Below are positions 7,417 to 16,341 of a DNA stretch of 64,000 bases, piece after piece. Under the pieces are notes generated by a model. That model searched no databases, was not told where the DNA came from, and was given only the letters and a program-made list of their open reading frames with translations. Positions within the stretch are counted from its first letter, which is position 1; every line of letters begins with the position of its first letter. A program made the translations under genes and the position numbers. This DNA is from Roseovarius lutimaris (GTDB taxonomy: Bacteria > Pseudomonadota > Alphaproteobacteria > Rhodobacterales > Rhodobacteraceae): the NCBI RefSeq assembly GCF_900115165.1, contig NZ_FOVP01000012.1:1-64000 (forward strand), given 5' to 3'.

Positions 7417-9781
7417 TGACGCCCGTGATGCTACGCTCGATGCCCGCACAATGACGCCAGACTGGTATGCGCGCGAGGCCCGCCTCGCGCATATGCTGCC
7501 CTATGTGAGCCTCGTTGACGACCAGACCGTGCGGACACGGGTGAACGAACTCTTCCGCTGCATCCGGCTCGAGGGGATCAACAGCTACACGACCGACGAT
7601 GCCTATCTCGACAAGGTGACGGCGCTCTTTGCCCGCATCGTCGCGCAGCTCGGGCCGGAATTCAGCTATTACGTCCACAAGGTCTCCAAGGCCATCAAAC
7701 CTGATCTCGACCCCATTCGTGAGGACAGCTTCGCAGGCGAGGTTGACCGGCGCTGGCGCGCGAAACTCGAGACCAGCGGGCTGTGCGACAAAACATTGAC
7801 GCTCACCGTCATTCACCGCCCGCCCCCGAGAAGCCTCCTGCCGCATCTCGGCCGCAACGCGCCGGACCGGCTGAAGGAAGAGACCCGCAAACGCCAGCAG
7901 CGCCTCGGTGACGCCGTGAACGTCTTCCTCTCGGGCCTCACCGAGCTCAAGCCGCGCCTGTTGTCAGCCGCATCAGGCGAGCTGGTGGGGTTTCTGGGCG
8001 CGCTCAATACAGGAACCGAGCTGCCACTCTACCCGGCAAACACCTACGGCTTTTTGTCCTTCAACGTCGCCAATACCCGCGTGACGTTTCAGGGCGATCA
8101 TTTCGAGCTCTCGGAAGGCGTCGTGGGGCATCGCTACGGCAAGAGTTTCACCATCGGGGAATACTCCGAAGGCACCTCCTGTACCATGTTCGACATGCTA
8201 AACCTGCCGGTCGACATGATCGTCACCCACTCCTTCACGCCGATCAACTCAAACGTGATGGCGGGCCGCATCAAACGGCAAAAGCGGCAGATGCAGGCGA
8301 GCCAGGACGCGGCCCTCTCGCTCATGGAAGCCCTCGATATCGCCGCCGATGATCTCGAGGCCAAGCGCCAAAGCTTCGGCGAACACCATATGGTCGTGAC
8401 GCTCTTCTGCGACACGCTCGAAGAACTGCAAACCCTCAGCGCCGAGATCGTGAACGCCGCCGCGACCGAGGGCGTGAAGATGATCGGCGAGCGGGTCGCG
8501 GCCAAGGCGCATTACCTCAGCCAGCATCCCGGCAACCAGCCAAAGCGCGTCCGTGCCAGCGCTGTGACCAATCGCAACTTCGCAGATTTCGCGGCCTTCC
8601 ACCGGACGCAGCTTGGCAAACCCGGTGCGAAAACCCCCTGGGGCCGGGTCATCACCTATCTGCCCACGCCCGAGCAGAGCGCCTACCGGTTTTCCTATCA
8701 CGAACAAGGCTCGCCCGACAAAGAACCGACAAGCGGCCATACCCTGATCATGGGGCGGCCCGGGTCAGGCAAATCGGTGCTTTCGGCGTTTCTCATGACG
8801 CAAGCCCGTCGCGCAGGGGCGCGGATCTTCGTCTTCGACTACCGTCTCGGTATGGAGATGGCGGTCCGCGCCAATGGCGGGCGCTACGCCTCCCTGAACG
8901 CAGGCCAGCCCACGGGCCTCAACCCGCTCTGGACAGAGACCGATGCCCGCGGCACCGCCTGGCTCTCGGACTGGCTTGCCACCCTGCTTTACCGCGCCGA
9001 CAAACCGCTGACGCCGGCGCAAACAAACCGCATCCAGGAGGTCGTGCGCCAGAACGCGCAGGCCACAAACCCGGCCCTGCGGAACTGGCGCGACTTCGCA
9101 TCGCTCTTCGTCTCAACCGATGACGGCGGCGATCTGCACCAGCGCCTGCTCGAATGGACGGAAGACGGCCGCTATGGCTGGATCTTCGGGCAGAGCCTTG
9201 AGGACACGTTCTCGCTCAAAGGCGATGTGGTGGGTTTCGATCTGACCGGCATTCTCGACAGCGAGGCCGACAAGGAACGGATGGCGGTCCTCTCCTATCT
9301 CTTCCGCCGGGTCGAGCGCAAGATTGAGGACCGCCGCCCCACCATCATCGTGATCGACGAGGCCTGGAAAGCGCTCGACAACGCGTATTTCGCCGAGCGG
9401 CTGTCGAACTGGCTGGTGACCGCGCGCAAGCAAAACACCGTCGCCGTCATGATGACGCAATACGCAAGCCAACTCGAGCGTACCCGGACCGGCAAGACCA
9501 TCGTCGAGGCCGTGCCGACGCAGATCCTGCTGCCCAATATCCGCGCGCAGCCTGCGGATTACGCCATGCTGAACCTCACGGAGAAGGAACTCGACGTCCT
9601 TCTCAACACGGGCAGCAACAGCCGTTTGGCGCTGATCCGCGACGATCAGGGCTCGATCGTGGTCGATGCCGATCTCAGTGCTCTCGGGCCCAATCTCACC
9701 ATCCTCGGCGGCATGGAGAAAGGCGAGGCGCTCGTCGGCGCCGATTACCGCGACTGCCCCGAATTCTGGAGACTTTCATGA
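7391..9781 (+). CDS. virB4: VirB4 T4SS ATPase
   Basis: A 796-aa ATPase, normal for the family. It has an N-terminal CagE/TrbE/VirB4 domain (about residues 30-400) and a C-terminal ATPase domain with Walker A GRPGSGKS (about 455-462), Walker B IIVIDEAWK (about 650) and a downstream conserved MMTQY. It powers pilus biogenesis and substrate transfer at the inner membrane. An ATG five codons downstream (7406) is an alternative start. Its stop overlaps the start of the small lipoprotein gene (ATGA). Confidence 0.95.
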   Translation: MAGTAMPRDDARDATLDARTMTPDWYAREARLAHMLPYVSLVDDQTVRTRVNELFRCIRLEGINSYTTDDAYLDKVTALFARIVAQLGPEFSYYVHKVSKAIKPDLDPIREDSFAGEVDRRWRAKLETSGLCDKTLTLTVIHRPPPRSLLPHLGRNAPDRLKEETRKRQQRLGDAVNVFLSGLTELKPRLLSAASGELVGFLGALNTGTELPLYPANTYGFLSFNVANTRVTFQGDHFELSEGVVGHRYGKSFTIGEYSEGTSCTMFDMLNLPVDMIVTHSFTPINSNVMAGRIKRQKRQMQASQDAALSLMEALDIAADDLEAKRQSFGEHHMVVTLFCDTLEELQTLSAEIVNAAATEGVKMIGERVAAKAHYLSQHPGNQPKRVRASAVTNRNFADFAAFHRTQLGKPGAKTPWGRVITYLPTPEQSAYRFSYHEQGSPDKEPTSGHTLIMGRPGSGKSVLSAFLMTQARRAGARIFVFDYRLGMEMAVRANGGRYASLNAGQPTGLNPLWTETDARGTAWLSDWLATLLYRADKPLTPAQTNRIQEVVRQNAQATNPALRNWRDFASLFVSTDDGGDLHQRLLEWTEDGRYGWIFGQSLEDTFSLKGDVVGFDLTGILDSEADKERMAVLSYLFRRVERKIEDRRPTIIVIDEAWKALDNAYFAERLSNWLVTARKQNTVAVMMTQYASQLERTRTGKTIVEAVPTQILLPNIRAQPADYAMLNLTEKELDVLLNTGSNSRLALIRDDQGSIVVDADLSALGPNLTILGGMEKGEALVGADYRDCPEFWRLS

Positions 9782-9945
9782 TCCGTATCCTGTTTCTTCT
9801 CACCGCGCTCGGCGCTTTAGCCTCCTGCGCCCAGTACCAAGAACCGCAGGCCAATTGCTTCACCTTCCTAGCCTCGACAGCCCCCGTCGCGCCTGATTGC
9901 ACCTTCACGCCTCTAGGTGCGCCGGAGGGCGACATTGAAGTCTAG
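9778..9945 (+). CDS. Small VirB7-like lipoprotein
   Basis: A 55-aa gene starting at ATG 9778, overlapping the virB4 stop. It has a lipoprotein signal (MIRILFLLTALGALASC, lipobox LASC) and a mature part with two further Cys and several Pro (QANCFTFLASTAPVAPDC). Size and type match VirB7, the outer-membrane lipoprotein that pairs with VirB9 in the core complex. The sequence is too short for certainty, and its place between virB4 and virB5 differs from the Agrobacterium order. It overlaps the next gene by 11 bases. Confidence 0.65.
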   Translation: MIRILFLLTALGALASCAQYQEPQANCFTFLASTAPVAPDCTFTPLGAPEGDIEV

Positions 9946-11089
9946 CCTGCCTCATATCCTGGCGCTTTGCCTGATGCCCGGTCTTGGCGTCGCCCAAGGC
10001 GTGCCGACCAATGACAGTGGGCTGACCGCACGCGATATCGTCGAGACAGGCGACCGCGAAGCAGACTTGGCTGTTCAGGCCGACAAGCTTGCCGTGCGCG
10101 AACTCATCGCCGAGATCGAACGCGCGCAGTTGGAAACTCTACGACGCATCCTCGACGCGCAGACAAGCTTCGGCGGTCAGGGCTTGCCGGCTATGGTCTC
10201 GGGGCTGGAAAGCGGCAGCGGCGATCCAGATCGCTCCGTCGAGGCGGTCTATGGCTCGGGCGAGATCGACCCTAATCCGGGCGGCGCGCAGATGTTCGGC
10301 GACGCGTCTGAGACCATCGAGCAGCTCATCATCCGCGTGGCTCAGGAGACCAGCGGCTTTGCGGGTGTTGGCCGCGCAGGCCTCTCCCCCGTCCAATGGC
10401 GCGCGCTGCTGCAAGCGCTGATCTGGCAGGAAAGCCGGTTTACGATCGGGGCACGGTCTCCCGTCGGCGCCTATGGTCTCACCCAGATCATGCCCGGCAC
10501 GGCCAGCGATCTGGGCATCAACCCGGAATACTACGACAGCCCCTATCTGCAGGTGCATGGCGGCGCGCGCTATCTCGCGACCCAACTCAACACATTCGAT
10601 GGCAACATCATCAACGCCCTCGCGGCCTATAACGCCGGACCCGGCCGGGTCTTCGAGTATGGCGGCGTCCCACCCTTCCGCGAGACCCAGCACTACGTGT
10701 CGGTCATCCCTGAACGCTACAATCTCTATCTGAGCCGTATCGGCGGGATCGAGGCGCTTGGCACGATCGATCCGGCACTTCTCGCCAATGCCAACCTCTC
10801 GCTCACGGGTCATGGGGCGGCCCTTTATGGCAGCAACTCACCAGCCGCGATCCGCCAAGCCGCCCTGCGCATCCGCGATATCGTCGAACGGATTTCCGAA
10901 ACCGAGGACGTGCAGGAGAGCGTCGCGCTGAACACCTATGCCCGCGCCGAACTCGTACGCCTCGTCGCCGCCCGCATCCGGCTTCAGGCGGCGCGGACCC
11001 GTGTCCTGAGCGCAGAAGAATTGGCGCAGGCCAGCGCCCGCATGGCCGAGGGCGCCTTCATGGAATTCACAATCAGGGAGATTGAATGA
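9935..11089 (+). CDS. VirB5-like protein with embedded lytic transglycosylase domain
   Basis: A 384-aa protein. TTG at 9935 is preferred because GGAGG lies about 6 bases upstream; GTG at 9917 is possible. After a signal peptide (to GLGVAQG) comes a helical segment (about residues 25-75), a linker, and an SLT domain (about 140-260) with LIWQESRF (catalytic Glu), AYGLTQIMPGTASDLG and [16 protein letters not shown]. The C-terminal segment (DVQESVALNTYARAELVRLV, then GAFMEFTIREIE) resembles the end of the next gene's VirB5 (ELKQSVDLNTRVTAELAIAL, then RFMDFTLPELRAD). So it looks like a VirB5-type minor pilin framework carrying a wall-cutting domain. It is the second transglycosylase of the operon. 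Confidence 0.8.
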   Translation: MKSSLPHILALCLMPGLGVAQGVPTNDSGLTARDIVETGDREADLAVQADKLAVRELIAEIERAQLETLRRILDAQTSFGGQGLPAMVSGLESGSGDPDRSVEAVYGSGEIDPNPGGAQMFGDASETIEQLIIRVAQETSGFAGVGRAGLSPVQWRALLQALIWQESRFTIGARSPVGAYGLTQIMPGTASDLGINPEYYDSPYLQVHGGARYLATQLNTFDGNIINALAAYNAGPGRVFEYGGVPPFRETQHYVSVIPERYNLYLSRIGGIEALGTIDPALLANANLSLTGHGAALYGSNSPAAIRQAALRIRDIVERISETEDVQESVALNTYARAELVRLVAARIRLQAARTRVLSAEELAQASARMAEGAFMEFTIREIE

Positions 11090-11898
11090 TGGGACATTTG
11101 CTCATGAAGACAGCTTTGGCCACGACATTCGCGATTGGCCTGCATCTTGGCACCTTCACTCCTGCCGCAGGACAAGGCGTGCCCGTCGTCGATACCCAGA
11201 ACATCGCGCAAAACATCCAGCAGCTGCGACAGATGATCGAAGACGAGATTCTGCAGAACGAGCAGCTGACGCAGCTCCGCGAACAGCTTGCCACGCTCAC
11301 GGACCAACTCGCGGAGCTGCAAAGAACCTACGAGGCCCTCACCCGCCTCGCCGAGCTTCCAGAAATCATCCGCACCGAGATGGAGGACGAGCTGAACGGA
11401 CTGCTCGATCAGGAGTTCGGGGACATTCTCGCCACGATTGAGGCGATCAAGACGGGGGATTTCTCCGGCCTGTCTGGCTCTGGCGCGAGCGAGATCGAAA
11501 CCCAAATGGACCGGGTGCTGGCTGACCTCGGCTTTGACGAGGACACGCTCTCGGAAATGGCCACCAGCGGCAATCCCGGGGCCAACCGTGTGGCCACGCA
11601 GGCCACCACCGGCGCGCTCGTCTCGGCGGCGGCCCAGAACAGCTATGAGGATGCCGGCCAGTCGCTCGAGCGCGTAGACCGCCTTGTCGGGCTCATCGAC
11701 GACATGGAAGAGCTCAAGCAAAGCGTCGATCTCAACACGCGCGTGACCGCGGAGCTCGCCATTGCGCTGGTCGCCATGTGGCAGCTCGAAGCGGTGCAGA
11801 CCGTGGGCGACGGCACGGGCGGCGTGATCGATGCCGCCACCATCGCCGAAGAGCAGCGCTTCATGGATTTTACCCTGCCCGAGTTGCGTGCGGATTGA
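11086..11898 (+). CDS. virB5: VirB5/TrbJ-like minor pilus protein
   Basis: A 270-aa secreted protein with a signal peptide (to TPAAGQG), long coiled-coil-like helices (QNIQQLRQMIEDEILQNEQL and on to about residue 105), and a conserved C-terminal helix with VDLNTRVTAELA. VirB5 proteins form the pilus tip and help contact recipients. The start overlaps the previous stop by 4 bases. A second ATG six codons on (MKTALATTF) would also give a signal peptide. Confidence 0.85.
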   Translation: MMGHLLMKTALATTFAIGLHLGTFTPAAGQGVPVVDTQNIAQNIQQLRQMIEDEILQNEQLTQLREQLATLTDQLAELQRTYEALTRLAELPEIIRTEMEDELNGLLDQEFGDILATIEAIKTGDFSGLSGSGASEIETQMDRVLADLGFDEDTLSEMATSGNPGANRVATQATTGALVSAAAQNSYEDAGQSLERVDRLVGLIDDMEELKQSVDLNTRVTAELAIALVAMWQLEAVQTVGDGTGGVIDAATIAEEQRFMDFTLPELRAD

Positions 11899-11913
11899 GC
11901 CGAGGTGTGACGC

Positions 11914-12567
11914 GTGGCGAGTGAACAGGAAATCATCGAAGAAGAACTGGTCTATGGTGCTCTGCGCCGCGAACGGCTCTGGCAACGCCTTGGCCTGACA
12001 GGCCTTGTCTTCGGCATCATCGGTTGTCTGAGCGCGGCGGCGGTCGCGATCCTCGATGTCGACCCCCCGCCCGTCGTTGTTCCCTATGATCCCGCTACCG
12101 GCTTTGCGCTCCCCGAAGCCTCGGTGGGCGCGACCTCGGTGACCGCCAACCAGGCGATCATCGAGGCGGAGGTCTTCCGCTATGTGACCCACCGGGAGGT
12201 CTACAACCAGCTCGATAATGATCTGCGCATCCGCAGCGTTCTGCGCCGCTCGGACGGGGCCGCCGAGAGCGGGCTGCGCCAGATCTGGAACAGCGCAAAT
12301 GAAAATTACCCCCCTACCGTCTATGGCCCCAATGCCCGGCTCGACGTGGAAATCCTCAGCATCAACCGGATCGGTACCAACCGCGCCACGGTGCGCCTGC
12401 GCAAGCGTCTGACCTCCATCAACGGCACCCAGACCGGGCTCTTCACCGCCACGCTTCTCTTCGAGTTCCGTCCCGAGACCCGCCGCTCCATCGACGAGGT
12501 CTGGACCAACCCCTTCGGCTTCACCGTGCTCGAATATTCCATCCGCTCCGACAGATTGGAGAATTAA
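11914..12567 (+). CDS. virB8: VirB8 inner-membrane assembly factor
   Basis: A 217-aa protein starting at GTG (11914), with GAGG upstream. It has a short cytoplasmic N-terminus, one membrane segment (GLVFGIIGCLSAAAVAILDV, about residues 30-50), then the periplasmic NTF2-like domain with VPYDPATG, the HREVYNQ helix and GLFTATLLFEFRP. VirB8 nucleates T4SS assembly and contacts VirB9 and VirB10. The stop overlaps the virB9 start as TAATG. Confidence 0.92.
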   Translation: MASEQEIIEEELVYGALRRERLWQRLGLTGLVFGIIGCLSAAAVAILDVDPPPVVVPYDPATGFALPEASVGATSVTANQAIIEAEVFRYVTHREVYNQLDNDLRIRSVLRRSDGAAESGLRQIWNSANENYPPTVYGPNARLDVEILSINRIGTNRATVRLRKRLTSINGTQTGLFTATLLFEFRPETRRSIDEVWTNPFGFTVLEYSIRSDRLEN

Positions 12568-13364
12568 TGCGTTTCTGGAAATCAAATCAAAATACCTTGT
12601 CGCAAATGTCCCGAGAGCGCTTGAGCCGCGGGGGTATTGGCGACGCACCTCGTTCCGGAAACGCATGGTTGATCAATAAGGTCTTTGTTGCTGCCCTATT
12701 TGTTTTGCTGCCCGGCCTTGCCTTTGCCGAAGCGATCCCGCGCGGTGGCCCAAATGACAGTCGTGTGCGGCTGGCAACATATCAAGATGGTCAGGTCTAC
12801 CGCCTCAGCGTCTCGCTCACCCATGTCACCACCATCGAGTTTGGAGAGGGGGAAAGCATCCGGTCGATCATCGCGGGCGACACGGAAGGGTTTGAGATCG
12901 ATGGCGTGCCCGGTGGTCAGGCATTTGCAATCAAGCCCGTCGCGCGCGGTGTCCATACCAATGTGACCGTCTACACGAACAGGCGCAGCTACTATTTCAA
13001 CGTCGAGGAGGTCCGCAGCCCGACCTTCTACGTGGTGCAGTTCCGCTATCCGGACGACGCTGCGCGCCCAACACGGGCCATCGCCGCCCAAGCGCCGAAC
13101 TACAATTACGGCGCCAGCGCGCGGACCGAGTTCACGCCAACGCGCATCTGGGATGACGGGACGTTCACGTATTTCGCCTTCCCGCCGAACGCGCCTGTGC
13201 CCGCGATCTTCCGCTACGCGGGCGGCCGCGAGCGCACGGTCAACACGCAAACTCCTGAAGACGGCGTGATCCGCGTCAGCGGCGTGAACCGCCAATGGGT
13301 CCTGCGACTTGGCGAAGAGGTGGTCTGCATAGAGGCGATCCCGCCCGCGGAGGCCACCTCATGA
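12567..13364 (+). CDS. virB9: VirB9 outer-membrane core component
   Basis: A 265-aa protein. If translated from the ATG that overlaps the virB8 stop, about 37 residues precede the hydrophobic signal segment (VFVAALFVLLPGLAFAEAIP), longer than usual; no better start is visible. The mature part has VTTIEFGEGE, NVTVYTNRRSYYF, PTFYVVQFRYPDD and, in the C-terminal domain, ARTEFTPTRIWDDGTFTYF, matching VirB9. It forms the outer ring of the core complex with VirB7 and VirB10. It overlaps virB10 by 4 bases. Confidence 0.92.
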   Translation: MRFWKSNQNTLSQMSRERLSRGGIGDAPRSGNAWLINKVFVAALFVLLPGLAFAEAIPRGGPNDSRVRLATYQDGQVYRLSVSLTHVTTIEFGEGESIRSIIAGDTEGFEIDGVPGGQAFAIKPVARGVHTNVTVYTNRRSYYFNVEEVRSPTFYVVQFRYPDDAARPTRAIAAQAPNYNYGASARTEFTPTRIWDDGTFTYFAFPPNAPVPAIFRYAGGRERTVNTQTPEDGVIRVSGVNRQWVLRLGEEVVCIEAIPPAEATS

Positions 13365-14740
13365 GCGATACCGAGAACACCGAACTGGAAAGGCGCCTCG
13401 CCGCCCTGGAGAAAGGCAGTGCCCGCGCGCCCATAGCGGCGCAGCGCCGGTCGCCCCTTCTCGCGCTGGTCGTGGTCCTCGTCATCGGCGCGGGTGGTGC
13501 CCTGCTTTATCTCCTCTCACAGCCCGAAGAAGAGGAAGCCTTGCCGACGGCCACTCCGGACGTCTTCCAAAACGAAGGGGATGGCTTTGGCGCTATCGAG
13601 ACCTTGCCCCCGCCCGAGCCCGAGGTTGTGTTCGTCGGACCAGACCCCGTCGAGCCCAACGCGGAGCTTCTGGCTCAGATCACCGCCCTGCAGGCTCAGA
13701 TCGAGGAATTGCGCAACGCCCCCGAACCGGTCGTCGAGGACAACACCGCCGCCGCAGAGGCCATCGACGCGCTGACCGCTCAGATCGCGGCGCTGCAAGC
13801 CGCCTCGGAAGCCGCACAGCAACGATTTCAGGACGAACTGACGGCGCGGGATCGCAGCCTTGAGCAATTGCGCATGGATCTGGAACTAGCCCAACTCGAG
13901 GCCAGCCGACCCCAACCCGCCCCAGCGGGCCCCACAGAAGATGAGCTGCGCGCACGCGAGCAAGAGCGATTGCGCCGCGAGGAAGAAGCCCGGCGCATGG
14001 CCGAGCTGGAGCGCCGCGCCGCGGAGGAACGCGCCTTCCAGGAGCGGCGCATCGCCTCGGCCACCATCGCTTTTGGCGGTGCCTCCGGAGCGAATGAAAC
14101 GGCTCTGACCGAACGCACTTTTGGCGAGGTGACGGATTTCGTGCTGAACGGTGCGTTGCCCGCCACCGTGACGCAGGCCGAGGTGATCGCCAATCCCTCC
14201 AACACCATCATTCAGGGCACCATGATCCAAGCCGTCATGGAAACTGCCCTCGACAGCTCCCTGCCCGGCCAGACCCGTGCCGTGGTGTCCGAGGATGTCT
14301 ACAGCGTCGATGGCGCGCGCCTTTTGATCCCTCGCGGCTCCCGTCTCATTGGGCGCTACCGCTCTGGCGTCGATATCGCGCAGCGCCGGGTCACGATCGC
14401 GTGGGACCGGATCATCCTGCCCGACAATCAAACCATCCGGATTAGTTCCTTCGGGGGCGATGAACTTGGCCGCTCCGGTGTCACCGGTTTCGTGGACACG
14501 CGCTTCGCCGAGCGTTTCGGGTCGGCCGCCCTGATTTCACTGATTTCCGCAGCCCCGAATGCTGCTGCGTCCAATGTAGACGATGAAGGGTCTGCAGAGG
14601 TTCTAGAAGACGTTGGCGATGATCTGGCAAATGCGACGGACAGCGTCATAGGCGATTACCTCTCCATCGGCCCCGTCATCTATGTTGACCAGGGCGCACG
14701 CGTCACCGTCATGGTCGACCGCGATCTGGAGATATTCTGA
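13361..14740 (+). CDS. virB10: VirB10/TrbI-family core protein
   Basis: A 459-aa protein. The ATG at 13361 overlaps the virB9 stop; an earlier GTG in frame adds a leader with no protein character. Order: cytoplasmic N-terminus, membrane segment (LLALVVVLVIGAGGALLYLL, about residues 28-48), Pro- and Glu-rich linker, a coiled coil rich in Glu, Arg and Ala (about 95-235), then the TrbI beta-barrel domain (about 245-459) with GTMIQAVMETALDSSLPGQT, RLLIPRGSRLIGRYRSG and the end VMVDRDLEIF. It spans both membranes and passes the ATPase signal outward. Confidence 0.95.
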   Translation: MSDTENTELERRLAALEKGSARAPIAAQRRSPLLALVVVLVIGAGGALLYLLSQPEEEEALPTATPDVFQNEGDGFGAIETLPPPEPEVVFVGPDPVEPNAELLAQITALQAQIEELRNAPEPVVEDNTAAAEAIDALTAQIAALQAASEAAQQRFQDELTARDRSLEQLRMDLELAQLEASRPQPAPAGPTEDELRAREQERLRREEEARRMAELERRAAEERAFQERRIASATIAFGGASGANETALTERTFGEVTDFVLNGALPATVTQAEVIANPSNTIIQGTMIQAVMETALDSSLPGQTRAVVSEDVYSVDGARLLIPRGSRLIGRYRSGVDIAQRRVTIAWDRIILPDNQTIRISSFGGDELGRSGVTGFVDTRFAERFGSAALISLISAAPNAAASNVDDEGSAEVLEDVGDDLANATDSVIGDYLSIGPVIYVDQGARVTVMVDRDLEIF

Positions 14741-14744
14741 GCCC

Positions 14745-15731
14745 ATGTCGCTGAGCTATCTCGAAACCTCGCTCGACCGGATCGACGCCGCCGCCCGCGA
14801 CGATATCATCGAGATCTGCATCAACCCGGACGGGACCTGTTGGGGTGAATTCCAGGGCGATCACTTCATGCGCGCGCTGGACCAGAGGCTGACGGACGTT
14901 CAGGTCAGGGACCTCGGCAACCAGATCGCGTCCTCGGCCAATACGACGATGAGCAAGGACCGCCCCATCGTTTCAGTCTCGATCACCTACAAGGGGCGCC
15001 CGATCCGCGCACAGGTCATCACCCCGCCCGCCGTGCTCTCGGCCATGTCGATCAGCCTGCGGTTCTTCTCAAGCCTGCCACTCGAGGGCATCGCGCTCGA
15101 TTTTCTCTACGGCAAGGAACGCAAGCTCGAAGACCTGCGCGTGGAAAAGAAGCGCGCCTTGCGCGCCGTGGTGGCCGCGGGTTTGATCGATGATGCGCTT
15201 GCCTTCTGCGTCGAGAACAAACTCAACATGATCGTCTCAGGTGGCACCTCCACCGGCAAAACCGTGGCCGCGCGCAAGATCCTCTCTCACGTACCAGCCG
15301 AGGAACGCATCGTGACCATCGAAGAAGCGGCCGAGCTGCTGCCGACCCAGCCAAATGCCGTGACCCTCATCGCCAATCGCGACGCGGAATTCCAGACCGC
15401 CGATGTGCTTCTCACCGCCACGCTGCGCATGCGCCCCGACCGGATCATCCTGGGCGAGGTGCGCGGCAAGGAGGCCATGACCTTTCTGGAAGCCATCAAC
15501 ACCGGCCATGGCGGGTCCATGACGACACTGCATGCCGAAACCCCGCAACTCGCCGTGCAACGGCTCGCGATCGCAGCACTCAAGACCGAAATCCCGATGA
15601 CCTATGCCGACATGATCCAGTACATCGAGAACTCCATCGACGTGATCATCCAGGCCGGTCGCCATGACGGCAGGCGCGGCATCACGGAATTCTACCTCCC
15701 CGGCGCAACTGAGATTGGAACTTCCCCATGA
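14745..15731 (+). CDS. virB11: VirB11 hexameric ATPase
   Basis: A 328-aa protein starting at MSLSYLETSL, 4 bases after the virB10 stop. The N-terminal domain is followed by the RecA-like domain with Walker A SGGTSTGKT (about residues 165-173), the Asp box TIEEAAEL, Walker B RPDRIILGEVRG and the His box TGHGGSMTTLHAE. VirB11 is a cytoplasmic traffic ATPase that switches the T4SS between pilus building and DNA export. The stop overlaps the next start as ATGA. Confidence 0.95.
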   Translation: MSLSYLETSLDRIDAAARDDIIEICINPDGTCWGEFQGDHFMRALDQRLTDVQVRDLGNQIASSANTTMSKDRPIVSVSITYKGRPIRAQVITPPAVLSAMSISLRFFSSLPLEGIALDFLYGKERKLEDLRVEKKRALRAVVAAGLIDDALAFCVENKLNMIVSGGTSTGKTVAARKILSHVPAEERIVTIEEAAELLPTQPNAVTLIANRDAEFQTADVLLTATLRMRPDRIILGEVRGKEAMTFLEAINTGHGGSMTTLHAETPQLAVQRLAIAALKTEIPMTYADMIQYIENSIDVIIQAGRHDGRRGITEFYLPGATEIGTSP

Positions 15732-15922
15732 AGACCTTTGAATACGACATCTTGTCCTTTGCCATGACCCGCAAAACCAGCCTTGCCGACATGCAGGCCA
15801 GCCTGAATGCCAAAGGTGCGGAAGGCTGGGAGGTCGTGTCGATCAGCTCCTCGGAATTCGCCAATGTGGGGCACACGGTCTTCCTGAAGCGTGAAACCAC
15901 ACCCGCTGGAGCCACGACATGA
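15728..15922 (+). CDS. DUF4177-like small protein
   Basis: A 64-aa protein (KTFEYDILSFAM, then LNAKGAEGWEVVSI and VFLKRE). The pattern of a beta strand, a helix with LNA-G-EGWE, and a strand ending in FLKR matches DUF4177-type proteins. It is translationally coupled on both sides (ATGA overlaps) inside the virB operon, so a cytoplasmic role linked to VirB11 is possible. The function of the family is unknown to me. Confidence 0.75.
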   Translation: MKTFEYDILSFAMTRKTSLADMQASLNAKGAEGWEVVSISSSEFANVGHTVFLKRETTPAGATT

Positions 15923-16329
15923 GGCGGGCGCGGTGCCTCGCCTTGGCCGCGCTGGCCCTAAGCCTGACGCCGACCCTCGCCGTTGCCGAGCGCAACCTGG
16001 TGCCGACCCTCGATCGCAGCTTCGACGTCTGTCCGGACCGGCCTGCCGAACCCGTCTGGATTCAGGAGATCCCCGTGCGTCAGGCATATCAGCGCGTGTT
16101 GGTTCAAGACATCTACCGCGCCCAGAACCTCGAGCGTATCGTCCAGACCGGCAGCTGCGACTGCGCGACCCGGTTCCCCTCTTGGGACGCGGCCGAGGCC
16201 GTGTTTCGGGAGAGCTACGCGAGCGACGAACGATGGGAAATGCTGCAAGCCTCGGACGGCTACAACCGCCGCGCCAACGCCGCCCGTCTCGAGGCCAAAG
16301 CGATCTGCGAAGCCGCGGGCAACTGGTGA
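15919..16329 (+). CDS. Secreted Cys-containing T4SS-associated protein
   Basis: A 136-aa protein with a signal peptide (ALAALALSLTPTLAVAE) and a mature part with four Cys, including a CDC pair (DVCPDRPAEPVW, TGSCDCATRFPSW, KAICEAAGNW). Probably periplasmic and disulfide-bonded. It lies between virB11 and virB6 in tight linkage, and proteins of this look recur in Rhodobacterales T4SS operons. No function can be given. Confidence 0.7.
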   Translation: MRRARCLALAALALSLTPTLAVAERNLVPTLDRSFDVCPDRPAEPVWIQEIPVRQAYQRVLVQDIYRAQNLERIVQTGSCDCATRFPSWDAAEAVFRESYASDERWEMLQASDGYNRRANAARLEAKAICEAAGNW

Positions 16330-16341
16330 GGCACAACCCCA

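Noticed and set aside
10984..12666. 560-codon minus-strand frame opposite virB5 and virB8
   Set aside because: It is the antisense shadow of well-supported virB genes.
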